Origin: Vulcanimicrobiota bacterium
GTDB lineage: Bacteria > Vulcanimicrobiota > Vulcanimicrobiia > Vulcanimicrobiales > Vulcanimicrobiaceae
Assembly (NCBI GenBank): GCA_003151115.1
Contig: PLWS01000006.1
Coordinates: forward strand, 87,753 to 151,752
Reading direction: 5' to 3'
Length of the DNA: 64,000 nt
Shown here: piece by piece, positions 1 to 8,356 of the stretch
How positions within the stretch are numbered: position 1 is the first letter of the stretch
How the letters are laid out: every line of letters starts with the position of its first letter
The notes under the pieces: generated by a model
Database searches by the model: none
Told to the model about the DNA's origin: nothing
What the model saw: the letters and a program-made list of their open reading frames with translations, nothing else
Made by a program: the position numbers and the translations under genes

Positions 1-1
1 C

Positions 2-2044
2 GCGATCGATGCGCAGAGCCGCGAAGTCGTCGCGCGCGTGAAAGTTCCGACGACCCACGCCGCGGCGGCCGGCGTTGCGGCAGGCATCGTCGACGGCATC
101 GCGCGGCTTTTTTCCGACGGCACGATCGATCCGGCCGAAGTTTCGTTCATCGCGCATTCCACGACGCAAGCCACCAACGCGCTGCTCGAAGGCGACGTCG
201 CGCAAGTCGGCGTGCTGGGTTTGCTCGACGAACTCGGTCCGCTCGCGCGCATGCAGATGCGCTTCGGCCGGTTGCAGTTGGCGCCGGGTCTTCCTTTCGA
301 GCCGAAATTTGCGTTCGCTTCGGCGCACGATCGCAAGGGGATTGAAGCAGCCGTTGGCGCGCTCAAGCAAAGCGGAACCGAAGTGCTGGCCGCAACCGAA
401 GCGTTCTCCGTCGACCGGCCGCAAGGCGAGAACGACGTCGTTGCGATCGCGTCGGAGGCCGGACTCTTCGCGACCAGCGGTCACGACGTCAGCACGATGT
501 ACGGATTGCGCGCGCGCACGCGAACGGCCGCCATCAATGCCGCCATACTGCCCAAGATGGTGCGGACCGCGCGAATGACGGCGGCCGCCGTGCGCGAAGC
601 CGCGATCGACTCACCGCTCATGGTGATGCGCAGCGACGGCGGCGTGATGGACGCGCGCGAAATGGAACGCCGCCCGATTCTCACGCTGCTCTCCGGCCCG
701 GCCGCGGGCGTCGCCGGTGCGCTCCTGCACGAGAATGTCACCGACGGTATCTTCATCGAAGTCGGCGGCACGAGCTCGGATTGCTCCGCGATTCGCGCGG
801 GTATGCCGCAGATGCGCCCCGCACGCGTTGGCGGACACCGCACGATGCTGCGCACGCTCGACGTGCGAACGTTGGGAATCGCGGGCGGCAGTCTGATGCG
901 CGCAGCGGATGGAAAAATCATCGACGTCGGCCCGCGCTCCGCGCACATCGCGGGATTGAGTTACGCATCGTTTCTCGAGCCGGGTGCGCTCGATGGGGCG
1001 CATTACGAGGCATTTCGTCCGAGCGCGCACGATTCGGCGGACTACGTTGCGCTGCGCGGACGCGACGGAGCGCACATCGCAGTGACGCCGACGTGCGCAG
1101 CAAACTTTTTGGGACACGTTCCGGCCTCGACGTTCGCACATGGGAACGCGGAATCGGCGGGCAAAGCCTTCGCGCTGATCGGCGCGCATTTTGGCACGAG
1201 CGCTGAAAGCGTGGCGCGAGAAATTCTCGATATCGCGTCGGCAAAAATTATCGCGGCGATTGATGAATTGATCGCCGATTACGAACTCGACCGGCATGCG
1301 GTTGTCGTGGTCGGCGGAGGCGGCGGTGCGGCCGCGCTCATTCCTTACGCGGCGAAAAAGAGCGGTTTGGAGTTTCGCCTCGCACGCGACGCGGAAGTGA
1401 TTTCTCCGATTGGCGTCGCGTTGGCGCTCGTGCGCGAGGTCGTCGAGCGTACCATCGTCGATCCGTCTCCGGAGGATATTCTGCGCATCCGGCGCGAGGC
1501 GCAAGATGCCGTCGTGGCGGCCGGAGCGTCGCCCGAAGGCGTAGAGACCGTCGTCGAAATAGATTCGCAGCGCAACATCGTGCGCGCCACCGCCTCCGGC
1601 GCAACCGAGCTTGCAGAGACTGCCGCACACGGAACTTTAGATGAAGATGCGCGTCTTGCCGCCGCCGCTCGTCTGATGCGCGCTGCGGTCGCAGACGTTC
1701 GCGCCGTCGCGCGGACGCCTGGCCTGACCGTGTATGAGTCGGGCGGAATGGTGCGCGTGCTCGACCGGGCAGGTGTTGGACGGCTGACCCTTCGAGGCGC
1801 CGCCGTGCGTGTTACGGCGGCAGGATGCGCAGCCGAAGATTTGCGCGCCGCGATCGAAGATGCCACGGCTTTCGGCGACGTCGGCCGCGCTATGCCAAAT
1901 CTTTACGTCCTACACGGAGCGCGCATTGCCGATTACAGCGGGCTGCTCTCGGCGGAACAAGCGATCGCGCTGGCCGAGGAAGAGCTCGCGGGGCGCGAGC
2001 CCGATGCACCGGTTCTCATCATAACCTCACGCCGGCCGGCGTAA
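2..2044 (+). CDS. Hydantoinase/oxoprolinase family protein (HyuA-like), 5' partial
   Basis: By family, an ATP-dependent enzyme opening cyclic amides such as hydantoins or 5-oxoproline; the substrate here is unknown. The frame is open from base 2, so the N-terminal phosphate-binding loop lies outside the window, and the GTG at 38 is only an internal candidate start. Counted from that GTG, HSTTQATNALLEG lies near residues 40-52, SGPAAGVAGA near 219, IEVGGTSSD near 240 and a glycine-rich VVVVGGGGG strand near 422, followed by a C-terminal domain ending at 668. No HyuB subunit follows, and any partner would have to be upstream. The next gene starts 32 bases downstream on the same strand. Confidence 0.88.
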   Translation, partial: AIDAQSREVVARVKVPTTHAAAAGVAAGIVDGIARLFSDGTIDPAEVSFIAHSTTQATNALLEGDVAQVGVLGLLDELGPLARMQMRFGRLQLAPGLPFEPKFAFASAHDRKGIEAAVGALKQSGTEVLAATEAFSVDRPQGENDVVAIASEAGLFATSGHDVSTMYGLRARTRTAAINAAILPKMVRTARMTAAAVREAAIDSPLMVMRSDGGVMDAREMERRPILTLLSGPAAGVAGALLHENVTDGIFIEVGGTSSDCSAIRAGMPQMRPARVGGHRTMLRTLDVRTLGIAGGSLMRAADGKIIDVGPRSAHIAGLSYASFLEPGALDGAHYEAFRPSAHDSADYVALRGRDGAHIAVTPTCAANFLGHVPASTFAHGNAESAGKAFALIGAHFGTSAESVAREILDIASAKIIAAIDELIADYELDRHAVVVVGGGGGAAALIPYAAKKSGLEFRLARDAEVISPIGVALALVREVVERTIVDPSPEDILRIRREAQDAVVAAGASPEGVETVVEIDSQRNIVRATASGATELAETAAHGTLDEDARLAAAARLMRAAVADVRAVARTPGLTVYESGGMVRVLDRAGVGRLTLRGAAVRVTAAGCAAEDLRAAIEDATAFGDVGRAMPNLYVLHGARIADYSGLLSAEQAIALAEEELAGREPDAPVLIITSRRPA

Positions 2045-2076
2045 CCTCACCGGACAACGGACGATATAAGGATCGT

Positions 2077-2433
2077 ATGGCTAACGTAACGGTTGAAAAT
2101 AATGCGGTCATCATCGAGCTCTCGACGATGGATAAGATCTGGGCGGTTCACGGCGGGCTGAAGATTCCGCTCGTCCACATCACGTCGGCCAGGGTTGAAG
2201 ACGAGAACGGCTGGGATTACTGGTGGCGCAAAGTGATCGGAACGGGCGCCCCCGGCCTCAAAACCGCCGGTACGTTCTTTGCCAACGGCGGGTTAGCGTT
2301 CTTGGACTTCGAGAGCGGGCGGAGCTGCTTGGTGCTGGAAACGCAGCACGAACGGTACAAGACGGTGATCGTCCAGCCCGGCGAAGATCCCGACCGCATT
2401 GCGGCCGAGATCAATCGCCGGATTGGCAGATGA
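2077..2433 (+). CDS. PH-like domain protein of unknown role
   Basis: A 118-residue soluble protein. The ATG at 2077 is preceded by an ATAAGGA ribosome-binding site. It has alternating beta strands (VTVENNAVIIEL, KIPLVHITSARVE), a central glycine-rich segment (GTGAPGLKTAGTFF) and a C-terminal helix containing DPDRIAAEINRRIG. This order resembles small bacterial PH-domain-like proteins with a LxGxxxIPLxHI motif; that assignment is from memory and only approximate. No signal peptide or membrane segment. It follows the hydantoinase gene and may be co-transcribed. Its stop codon abuts the end of the convergent permease gene with no spacer. Confidence 0.8.
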   Translation: MANVTVENNAVIIELSTMDKIWAVHGGLKIPLVHITSARVEDENGWDYWWRKVIGTGAPGLKTAGTFFANGGLAFLDFESGRSCLVLETQHERYKTVIVQPGEDPDRIAAEINRRIGR

Positions 2434-3930
2434 CTAGTTGACGCGAGGCTGACGCGGAGCCAGGCCGCCCTCTGCTTCTTGCAGGGCGACGGTGCTCTTG
2501 TTGCGTCCGTAGATTGCGTAGAATCCGAGTCCGATCGCAAGCCACACTAAGAAGCCCAGCCAGACGAGTGGGAAGAATCCCCAGACCAGCGGATTCCCGT
2601 TTCGCAGGAAGTAGATCAGTCCGAGCGCGGTCACTGCCGAGAGCACCGGAATGATGTACGGTCCAAACGGAAGCGTGAACGATCCGAGCAACTCGGGATG
2701 CCGTTTACGCAGTATGGGCACGGAGATCGAGACGAGCACGAACGCAATGAGCGTCCCCATGTTCGTCAGCGATCCGAGGATGCCAATCGGGAAGAACGCG
2801 CCGGCGGCGGCGATCAAGATGCCGAAGAAGATCTGCGAGAACATCGGCGTGCGCCACGTCGGGTGCAGTTTCACGAAGCTCGGTGGAATGAGTCCGTCGC
2901 GCGACATCGCGTAGAAGATGCGCGTTTGGCCATACATCATGACGAGAAGCACGGTCGTTAAGCCGGCGATTGCTCCGAACGAGATGATCACGCCGGCCCA
3001 AGCCAACCCGACACTATTGAGCGCGAAGGCCACGGGGTACGCTACGTTAAGCGAATTGAACGGCACCATGCCGTTCAGAATGGCGACAACGATAATGTAG
3101 AGGATGGTGCAGACCGCCAAGCTCATCAGAATGCCGAACGGGAGATCCTTGCCGGGATTCTTCGCTTCTTCGGCCGTCGTGGAGACGGCGTCGAACCCGA
3201 TGTAGGCAAAGAAGATAAACGCGGCTCCGCCTAACATACCGCCCCATCCAAACGGGAAGAATCCGCCGGCGCCCGTCGTCGGGCCCGCGGGTAGATGATA
3301 GTTGGCCGGATTGATGTGGCCGACGCCGATAGCGATAAAGAATAGAACGATCAGCACTTTGATCGCGACGATCCACGCGTTGACCGTCCCCGATTCTTTT
3401 GTGCCTCGAACGAGCAGAGCCGTGATCAATAAGATAATGATGGCGGCGGGCAAATTTGCGATTCCGGGCGTGGCGTCCCAGTGGCTGTGCTGCCATGCTT
3501 GCGGAATGTCCCAAATGTGCAGCGTGTGCAGGATGTAGGTGAAGTAACCCGACCATCCAACGCTGACGGTCGAAGCGCCAAGCGCATACTCGAGCACCAA
3601 ACTCCAGCCGATGATCCACGCGAGGAACTCGCCGAGCGTTGCGTACGTGTAGGTGTACGCGCTTCCTGAAATCGGAACTTTGCTCGACACTTCGGCATAA
3701 CAGAGCGCGGCCAAAGCGCTGACGATGCCGGCGACGATGAACGACACCGTGAGTGATGGGCCCGCGCGCGTCGCCGAGGCGACGCCGGTCAGCACGAAGA
3801 TGCCCGTTCCGATAATTGCGCCGATGCCCATGGCGGTCAATGCCCAAGGTCCGAGCGAACGTTTTAGGCCTTGATCTTGGTTTGCGCCCTCGGCAAGAAT
3901 AGTCGCGAGAGGCTTAACGCGTGATAGCAT
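2434..3930 (-). CDS. APC-superfamily amino-acid permease (cationic amino-acid transporter type)
   Basis: Predicted inner-membrane amino-acid or polyamine transporter of 498 residues with 12 or more membrane helices. Helix 1 carries the family signature GIGAIIGTGIFVLTG at about residues 35-49, an unwound substrate-binding element of APC carriers. Helix 3 has EVSSKVPISGSAYTYTYATLGE, typical of YfnA/CAT-type permeases (motif shortened here to its recognisable core, SGSAYTY). The C-terminus is short and hydrophilic. Substrate cannot be told from sequence; arginine, lysine or neutral amino acids are all possible. It is transcribed away from the FAD oxidoreductase gene, with 74 bases between the start codons. 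Confidence 0.92.
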   Translation of the reverse strand: MLSRVKPLATILAEGANQDQGLKRSLGPWALTAMGIGAIIGTGIFVLTGVASATRAGPSLTVSFIVAGIVSALAALCYAEVSSKVPISGSAYTYTYATLGEFLAWIIGWSLVLEYALGASTVSVGWSGYFTYILHTLHIWDIPQAWQHSHWDATPGIANLPAAIIILLITALLVRGTKESGTVNAWIVAIKVLIVLFFIAIGVGHINPANYHLPAGPTTGAGGFFPFGWGGMLGGAAFIFFAYIGFDAVSTTAEEAKNPGKDLPFGILMSLAVCTILYIIVVAILNGMVPFNSLNVAYPVAFALNSVGLAWAGVIISFGAIAGLTTVLLVMMYGQTRIFYAMSRDGLIPPSFVKLHPTWRTPMFSQIFFGILIAAAGAFFPIGILGSLTNMGTLIAFVLVSISVPILRKRHPELLGSFTLPFGPYIIPVLSAVTALGLIYFLRNGNPLVWGFFPLVWLGFLVWLAIGLGFYAIYGRNKSTVALQEAEGGLAPRQPRVN

Positions 3931-4004
3931 GCGGAGCCGTTTACCCCTTGCCTCGCTCCTCCCTGTCGCCGGAGGCGGTGCGCGCGCGTCGAAGGCGGTG
4001 ACCG

Positions 4005-5357
4005 GTGAAGCAGTACGACGTCCTGGTCATCGGCGGAGGAAATGCCGGATGCGCCGCGGCGATCGCAGCGGCTCGTCATGGAGCGAGCACGATGCTCGTC
4101 GAGCGCTACGGTTTTCTGGGCGGCACCGCGACCGCGGCCATGGTTGGACCATGGATGACCTTTCACTCGGGAGAGAAGCGAATTGTCGGCGGCATCGCGC
4201 AAGAGATCGTTACGCGCTTGCAGGCGATGGGCGGATCGCCCGGACATCTGCACGACTCTTCCGATTACGTTCCGACGATCACGCCGTTCGATCCGGAGAT
4301 CCACAAAGCGCTGCTCTTCGAGATGATGCAAGAGGCCGGCGTGCATCTGCTCGTGCACGCCTACTTTTTGCGGGCCCTCGTGCGCCACGCGCACGAGGAA
4401 ACGCCTGAAGTGGAAGGCGCGGTTTTTGCAACGGTCGCGGGCGAACGGGAATACCGCGCGCGCATCACGATCGATGCGACGGCAGATGCATATGTCGCAG
4501 CCTCGGCGGGCGTAGAGACGCAACAAGGCGACGAACGCGGGCGCGTGCAGCCCGCGACGCTCATCTTTCGGTTGAGCCACGTCGATCTCGCGAAAACGGC
4601 GGCATACCTGCGCATGCATCCCGATCAAATGCGGACGTCGTTGAAAACGCACGAACGCACGGCACCGGCATTAACCGCCGTCGCGGGTCTCTACGAATTG
4701 TGGCACGAGGCACAAGCCAAAGGCGACGTCACGATTCCGCGCGAGGTCGTCTCGTTTTTCATTTCGCCGTATCCCGACGAAGTCACGGTAAACATGACGC
4801 GCGTCGTGGATATCGATCCGCTCGATCCCGATGATCTGACTCGCGCCGAAGTTGAAGCGCGCAGTCAAGCGATGCAGCTCTTCGATTTCTTCCGCAAGCG
4901 GGTGCCCGGCTTCGAACACTCCCGGATCGCCGCGACCGCAACGCAGATCGGCATTCGCGAATCGCGCCGCATCGTCGGCGAGTATACGCTGACGCGCGAC
5001 GACGTGCTGCAAGGCAAGCATTTCGACGATGCGGTCGCGCGCAGCGCCTATCCGATCGACATTCACAATCCGTCGGGAACGGGCACGCAAACGCACCGGC
5101 TTCGCGCGGGCGAGAGTTATGAAATTCCCTACCGCTGTTTGGTGCCGGCGAGAGTGGACCGGCTGCTCGTCGCGGGTCGCTGCATCTCGACGACGCACGA
5201 AGCTTTAGCTTCCACGCGTTTGACGCCGACGGTGATGACGCTTGGGCAAGCCGCCGGCACCGCCGCCGCGCTCGCGCGCGAGGAAGACGTGCGGGTCCGG
5301 GATGTGGATACGGCCAAATTGCGCGCCGCGCTTACCGCCGACGGTGTAATTTTGTGA
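4005..5357 (+). CDS. FAD-dependent oxidoreductase (FAD_oxidored family)
   Basis: A 450-residue flavoprotein. The N-terminal Rossmann loop is VLVIGGGNAGCAAA (GGGNAG at about residues 9-14), and ERYGFLGGTAT follows as in the PF12831 family. The C-terminal stretch around RCISTTHEA and MTLGQAAGTAAALA closes the FAD fold. These enzymes often sit in sugar or lactone catabolic operons, but the substrate is unknown. The start is GTG at 4005, with GAAGG nine bases upstream. It is the first gene of an overlapping four-gene operon: its TGA overlaps the GTG of the HExxH gene by four bases. Confidence 0.9.
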   Translation: MKQYDVLVIGGGNAGCAAAIAAARHGASTMLVERYGFLGGTATAAMVGPWMTFHSGEKRIVGGIAQEIVTRLQAMGGSPGHLHDSSDYVPTITPFDPEIHKALLFEMMQEAGVHLLVHAYFLRALVRHAHEETPEVEGAVFATVAGEREYRARITIDATADAYVAASAGVETQQGDERGRVQPATLIFRLSHVDLAKTAAYLRMHPDQMRTSLKTHERTAPALTAVAGLYELWHEAQAKGDVTIPREVVSFFISPYPDEVTVNMTRVVDIDPLDPDDLTRAEVEARSQAMQLFDFFRKRVPGFEHSRIAATATQIGIRESRRIVGEYTLTRDDVLQGKHFDDAVARSAYPIDIHNPSGTGTQTHRLRAGESYEIPYRCLVPARVDRLLVAGRCISTTHEALASTRLTPTVMTLGQAAGTAAALAREEDVRVRDVDTAKLRAALTADGVIL

Positions 5358-5593
5358 AGATCGAGTTTGCCGACCTCGGCGATTGGGGCGATGCCGAACT
5401 GCGATCCGAATACGATCCCGATGGCCCGGTTATTCGCATTAACTCGCGCATCGCCGATAAACTGCCGCCGGAAGAGCGCGCGGATTTTGTAAAGCGCGCC
5501 ATCGCGCACGAACTCTACCACCACATGGAACACTGCGGCGATATTCCGGTCATCGCCGATCGCGCCGCGCGCGAAGCTGCAGCTGACGCATGA
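5354..5593 (+). CDS. Tiny HExxH (zincin-like) protein
   Basis: A 79-residue protein with the sequence AIAHELYHHMEHC at about residues 49-61, which contains a metalloprotease HExxH motif (HELYH). A glutamate in REAAADA at the extreme C-terminus is placed like the third ligand of ImmA/IrrE-type gluzincins. It is far shorter than known zincins and has no signal peptide. GTG at 5354 overlaps the upstream stop (GTGA), and its own TGA overlaps the next ATG (ATGA), so it is translated between two enzymes. It could be a minimal peptidase, a metal-binding accessory protein or a degenerate domain. The reading frame is real given the two flanking overlaps; the activity is inferred. Confidence 0.75.
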   Translation: MKIEFADLGDWGDAELRSEYDPDGPVIRINSRIADKLPPEERADFVKRAIAHELYHHMEHCGDIPVIADRAAREAAADA

Positions 5594-6480
5594 AGTTGTT
5601 TGCGGGAATAGATGCGGGGCAAAGCCGGACCGTCGCCACGATCGCGGATGAATCGGGCCGCGAGCTAGGACGCGGCGAGGCGGGCGCTGCCGACGAGATC
5701 GGACAGGACGCGAACTCCACACGTTTACGCGATGCGCTGCGGTCGGCGTACGACGAAGCCGCAGCGGCCGCAAAATTGCCGGCGGACGCGCGCTGCGCGC
5801 GCATCGTCGCCGGCGTCAGCGGATACGAAGGGCGGGTTTACGGACGCCCTCCGGCTTTGCCGTGCGATGAGTTGGTTTTATTGCACGACGCGGTGATCGC
5901 GCACGCCGGCGCGTTCGAAGGCGGGCCGGGAGTCGCTGTGATCGCAGGAACCGGTTCGGTTGCGTACGGCGCGAACGAGCGTGGCGAAACGGTGACCGCC
6001 GGCGGCTGGGGGTACTTGTTCGGCGACGAGGGAAGCGCGTTTTGGTTCGCGCGGCGCGCGATCGAAGACGCCATACGCGATGAGGACGCCGGCAAGCAAA
6101 ATGCGTTTGCGCAGACGCTCCTGCGTCATTTCGGCAGCGCTTCGCTGCACGCACTCGTGCGATCGTTTTATGCCGGTGAGATCTCACGAACCGCGTTGGC
6201 GGAGTTCGCGCATACGGCGATCGAGCGTTCCGCTTCGGATCCCGCCGGCGAGCGGTACGTTGGGCAGTGCGCGCAGGCGCTCGCCGATTTGGCGGTACGC
6301 ACGATGGCGCGGATCGGACTGCACGCCGGTCCGCTCGCATTCCTGGGCGGAATGACGAAGAGCGCTGCAATGAAAGCCGCGATCGCGAGCGCCGTGGAAG
6401 AAGCCGCGCCCGGCGCCAAACTCGTGCAACCGGCCGGCGATGCCGTTTCCGGCGCCGTGCTTTTGGCGCGCACCCGATGA
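5590..6480 (+). CDS. N-acetylglucosamine kinase-like sugar kinase (BadF/BadG/BcrA/BcrD ATPase family)
   Basis: A 296-residue ASKHA-fold kinase. The phosphate-1 loop is GIDAGQSRT near residues 6-14. The phosphate-2 loop is AGTGSVAYG near 118-126, followed by GGWGYLFGDEGSAFW, a signature of GlcNAc/glucosamine kinases that recognise the amino sugar and ATP. Expected reaction: ATP-dependent 6-phosphorylation of GlcNAc or ManNAc in the cytoplasm. The ATG at 5590 overlaps the HExxH stop, and the stop overlaps nanE by four bases. The pairing with nanE supports amino-sugar catabolism or peptidoglycan recycling. Confidence 0.88.
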   Translation: MKLFAGIDAGQSRTVATIADESGRELGRGEAGAADEIGQDANSTRLRDALRSAYDEAAAAAKLPADARCARIVAGVSGYEGRVYGRPPALPCDELVLLHDAVIAHAGAFEGGPGVAVIAGTGSVAYGANERGETVTAGGWGYLFGDEGSAFWFARRAIEDAIRDEDAGKQNAFAQTLLRHFGSASLHALVRSFYAGEISRTALAEFAHTAIERSASDPAGERYVGQCAQALADLAVRTMARIGLHAGPLAFLGGMTKSAAMKAAIASAVEEAAPGAKLVQPAGDAVSGAVLLARTR

Positions 6481-7172
6481 GCGGCAAACACGATCTGCTG
6501 GAGCGCTTGCGCGGCGGCCTGATCGTCTCGGTGCAAGCCGTGCCGGGATCGGCGCTCGACGATCCGCTCGTCTTAAGCGCGATGGCTGCCGCTGCAAAAG
6601 CAGCGGGCGCGGCCGGCCTGCGCCTGCAGGGCGCAAAGAACATCGAAGTGATCCGCAAGCGGGTCGATCTTCCGGTGATCGGCATCGTGAAGCGCGAGTA
6701 TCCCGGCTTCGAACCGTATATCACGCCGACGCTGCGCGAGGTGCGCGAATTGCTGAACTTGGGCGTGGGAATCGTCGCGTTCGATGCCACCGGCCGTCCG
6801 CGTCCCGGCGATGCGGCCATCCCGCAAATCATCGGCGAGATTCAGAACGGGGGCGCGCTGGCGATGGCCGACTGCGCTCTGGCCGCTGACGGAGTCGCCG
6901 CGCAGGCGGCCGGGGCGGACATCGTCGCGACAACCCTCTGCGGCTATACAAAGGAAACGGCCGGTTGCGCCCTTCCGGCCCTCGACCTGGTGCGCGCCTT
7001 CGCGGAATTGGATGCCTTCGCGATCTGCGAGGGCGGGATCCATTCGCCGGCCCAGGGAGCCGCGGCGCTCCAGGCCGGCGCCGCCGCCATCGTGGTGGGG
7101 ACAGCCATTACAAATGTAGAGTGGCTGACCCGGGAATACGCCGCCGCCCTTCAAAGGTCGTCGCTCGCGTAG
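6477..7172 (+). CDS. nanE: N-acylglucosamine-6-phosphate 2-epimerase (NanE)
   Basis: A TIM-barrel enzyme of 231 residues that interconverts ManNAc-6-phosphate and GlcNAc-6-phosphate. GLRLQGAKNI, PVIGIVKREYPG (catalytic lysine) and ICEGGIHSP (catalytic glutamate region) match the NanE family in order. The C-terminal phosphate-binding loop is AAIVVGTAITN. The start is the ATG at 6477 overlapping the kinase stop; a longer frame extends upstream but is inside the kinase gene. Together with the kinase it would convert ManNAc to GlcNAc-6-phosphate. NagA and NagB, needed next, are not in the window. Confidence 0.95.
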   Translation: MSGKHDLLERLRGGLIVSVQAVPGSALDDPLVLSAMAAAAKAAGAAGLRLQGAKNIEVIRKRVDLPVIGIVKREYPGFEPYITPTLREVRELLNLGVGIVAFDATGRPRPGDAAIPQIIGEIQNGGALAMADCALAADGVAAQAAGADIVATTLCGYTKETAGCALPALDLVRAFAELDAFAICEGGIHSPAQGAAALQAGAAAIVVGTAITNVEWLTREYAAALQRSSLA

Positions 7173-7184
7173 GACGCGCTTTCC

Positions 7185-7190
7185 TATAAT
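7185..7190 (+). promoter_or_regulatory. Possible -10 element before the cytochrome oxidase operon
   Basis: TATAAT, a perfect consensus -10 hexamer, stands 25-30 bases before the ctaC start in the short spacer after nanE. The expected -35 position (about 7162-7167, CGCTCG) does not match TTGACA. The hexamer lies inside a small inverted repeat (CCTAT..ATAGG, 7183-7198). A promoter here fits the functional break between amino-sugar and respiratory genes. Confidence 0.35.
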
Positions 7191-7214
7191 CTAATAGGCT
7201 TATCCGTCTGCTTC

Positions 7215-8345
7215 TTGGAGATTCGCACGCCTTTGCCAGAAAATAGAGACCCGGTAGTCCACCTCGACCGCCAGTTCTGGATCGTCACGGCCGTGCTGGC
7301 CGTGCTGGCGCTCATTTCGATCCTTTGGTGGGTCTGGGCGCCGATTACCAGCATCATGCCCGAAGCGGTCGACAAGGCGCAGCAGATCGATGCGCTGTTC
7401 CGCTTCCTGGCGGCCTCCGGCACCGCGCTCTTCATCTTTGTCTGCGGCTATATCGTGTATTTTTCACTGGCGTTCCGCCGCCACGCGGGCACGCCCGACG
7501 ATGCCGTCGGCATTCAGATTCACGACAACAATAAACTCGAAACGTGGTGGACGATCGTTCCGACCGTTTTCGTCGTGATCATGGCGATTTTCAGCCTCCG
7601 CATTTGGTACGGCATCGAAGTCGCGCCCAACAACACGCTCGTCGTTGAAGCGATCGGGCACCAGTGGTACTACACGTTCCGCTATCCCAACGTGAACGGC
7701 GAAATCAGCGAAATGCACTTGCCGCTCGGGCAGCCCGTCACGCTGCACGTCACGTCGAGCGACGTCATTCACTCGTTCTGGATTCCGGCCATGCGGCTGA
7801 AAGCCGACATGGTGCCCGGTCTGATCAATACGTTCGAGTTTACGCCGACGCGTCCGGGAAAGTACGAAATCATCTGCACGGAGTTTTGCGGCACGCTGCA
7901 CGGCGAGATGCATAGCGGCACGACGCAAAATCCGGCGTACGTCTACATCGACCAACCCGCAACGTATGCGGCGTGGTACGCGCGCACGGAGCGCCAGCAG
8001 ATCCATGCCAGCAACGCGATCGCGGCGCCGGTCAGCCCGAACCAGTTGAAGCTCAACGGCGGCGACCCGAAAGCCGGCGCGAAGCTTTTCGCCGCTAAGT
8101 GCTCGGCATGCCACGCGATCGGACCCTTCGATCAGAGGATCGTCGGCCCGGGCTTGCGGGGCGTGTTGAACGATCCGGCGCATCCGCAGTTAGTGGACGG
8201 CGACAAAGCCACGCCGGAAAACGTCGCGAAGATTTTGGAAAACGGCTTTAAGGGCAGCATCGGACAAATGCCCAATCAAGCCGCCAACGGCCTCAGCAAT
8301 AAAGACATCGTCAACCTGGTCGCATACTTGAAGACACTGAAGTAA
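7215..8345 (+). CDS. ctaC: Cytochrome c oxidase subunit II with fused cytochrome c (caa3 type)
   Basis: Electron-entry subunit of the terminal oxidase, 376 residues. Two N-terminal membrane helices (about residues 20-43 and 62-85) are followed by a periplasmic cupredoxin domain with the CuA motif CTEFCGTLHGEM and the histidine in HSFWIP. A C-terminal class I cytochrome c carries the haem motif CSACH at residues 296-300 and a methionine ligand near GQMPN. The frame begins at TTG 7215. Another TTG at 7233 (starting MPENRDP) has GGAG 12 bases upstream and may be the true start. It leads the ctaC-ctaD-ctaE operon. Confidence 0.95.
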   Translation: MEIRTPLPENRDPVVHLDRQFWIVTAVLAVLALISILWWVWAPITSIMPEAVDKAQQIDALFRFLAASGTALFIFVCGYIVYFSLAFRRHAGTPDDAVGIQIHDNNKLETWWTIVPTVFVVIMAIFSLRIWYGIEVAPNNTLVVEAIGHQWYYTFRYPNVNGEISEMHLPLGQPVTLHVTSSDVIHSFWIPAMRLKADMVPGLINTFEFTPTRPGKYEIICTEFCGTLHGEMHSGTTQNPAYVYIDQPATYAAWYARTERQQIHASNAIAAPVSPNQLKLNGGDPKAGAKLFAAKCSACHAIGPFDQRIVGPGLRGVLNDPAHPQLVDGDKATPENVAKILENGFKGSIGQMPNQAANGLSNKDIVNLVAYLKTLK

Positions 8346-8356
8346 TTCGGAGCAAG

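Noticed and set aside
611..1630. Long antisense open frame of 339 codons within the hydantoinase gene
   Set aside because: Arginine/alanine-rich shadow translation with no recognisable domain; typical of opposite-strand frames in GC-rich genes.
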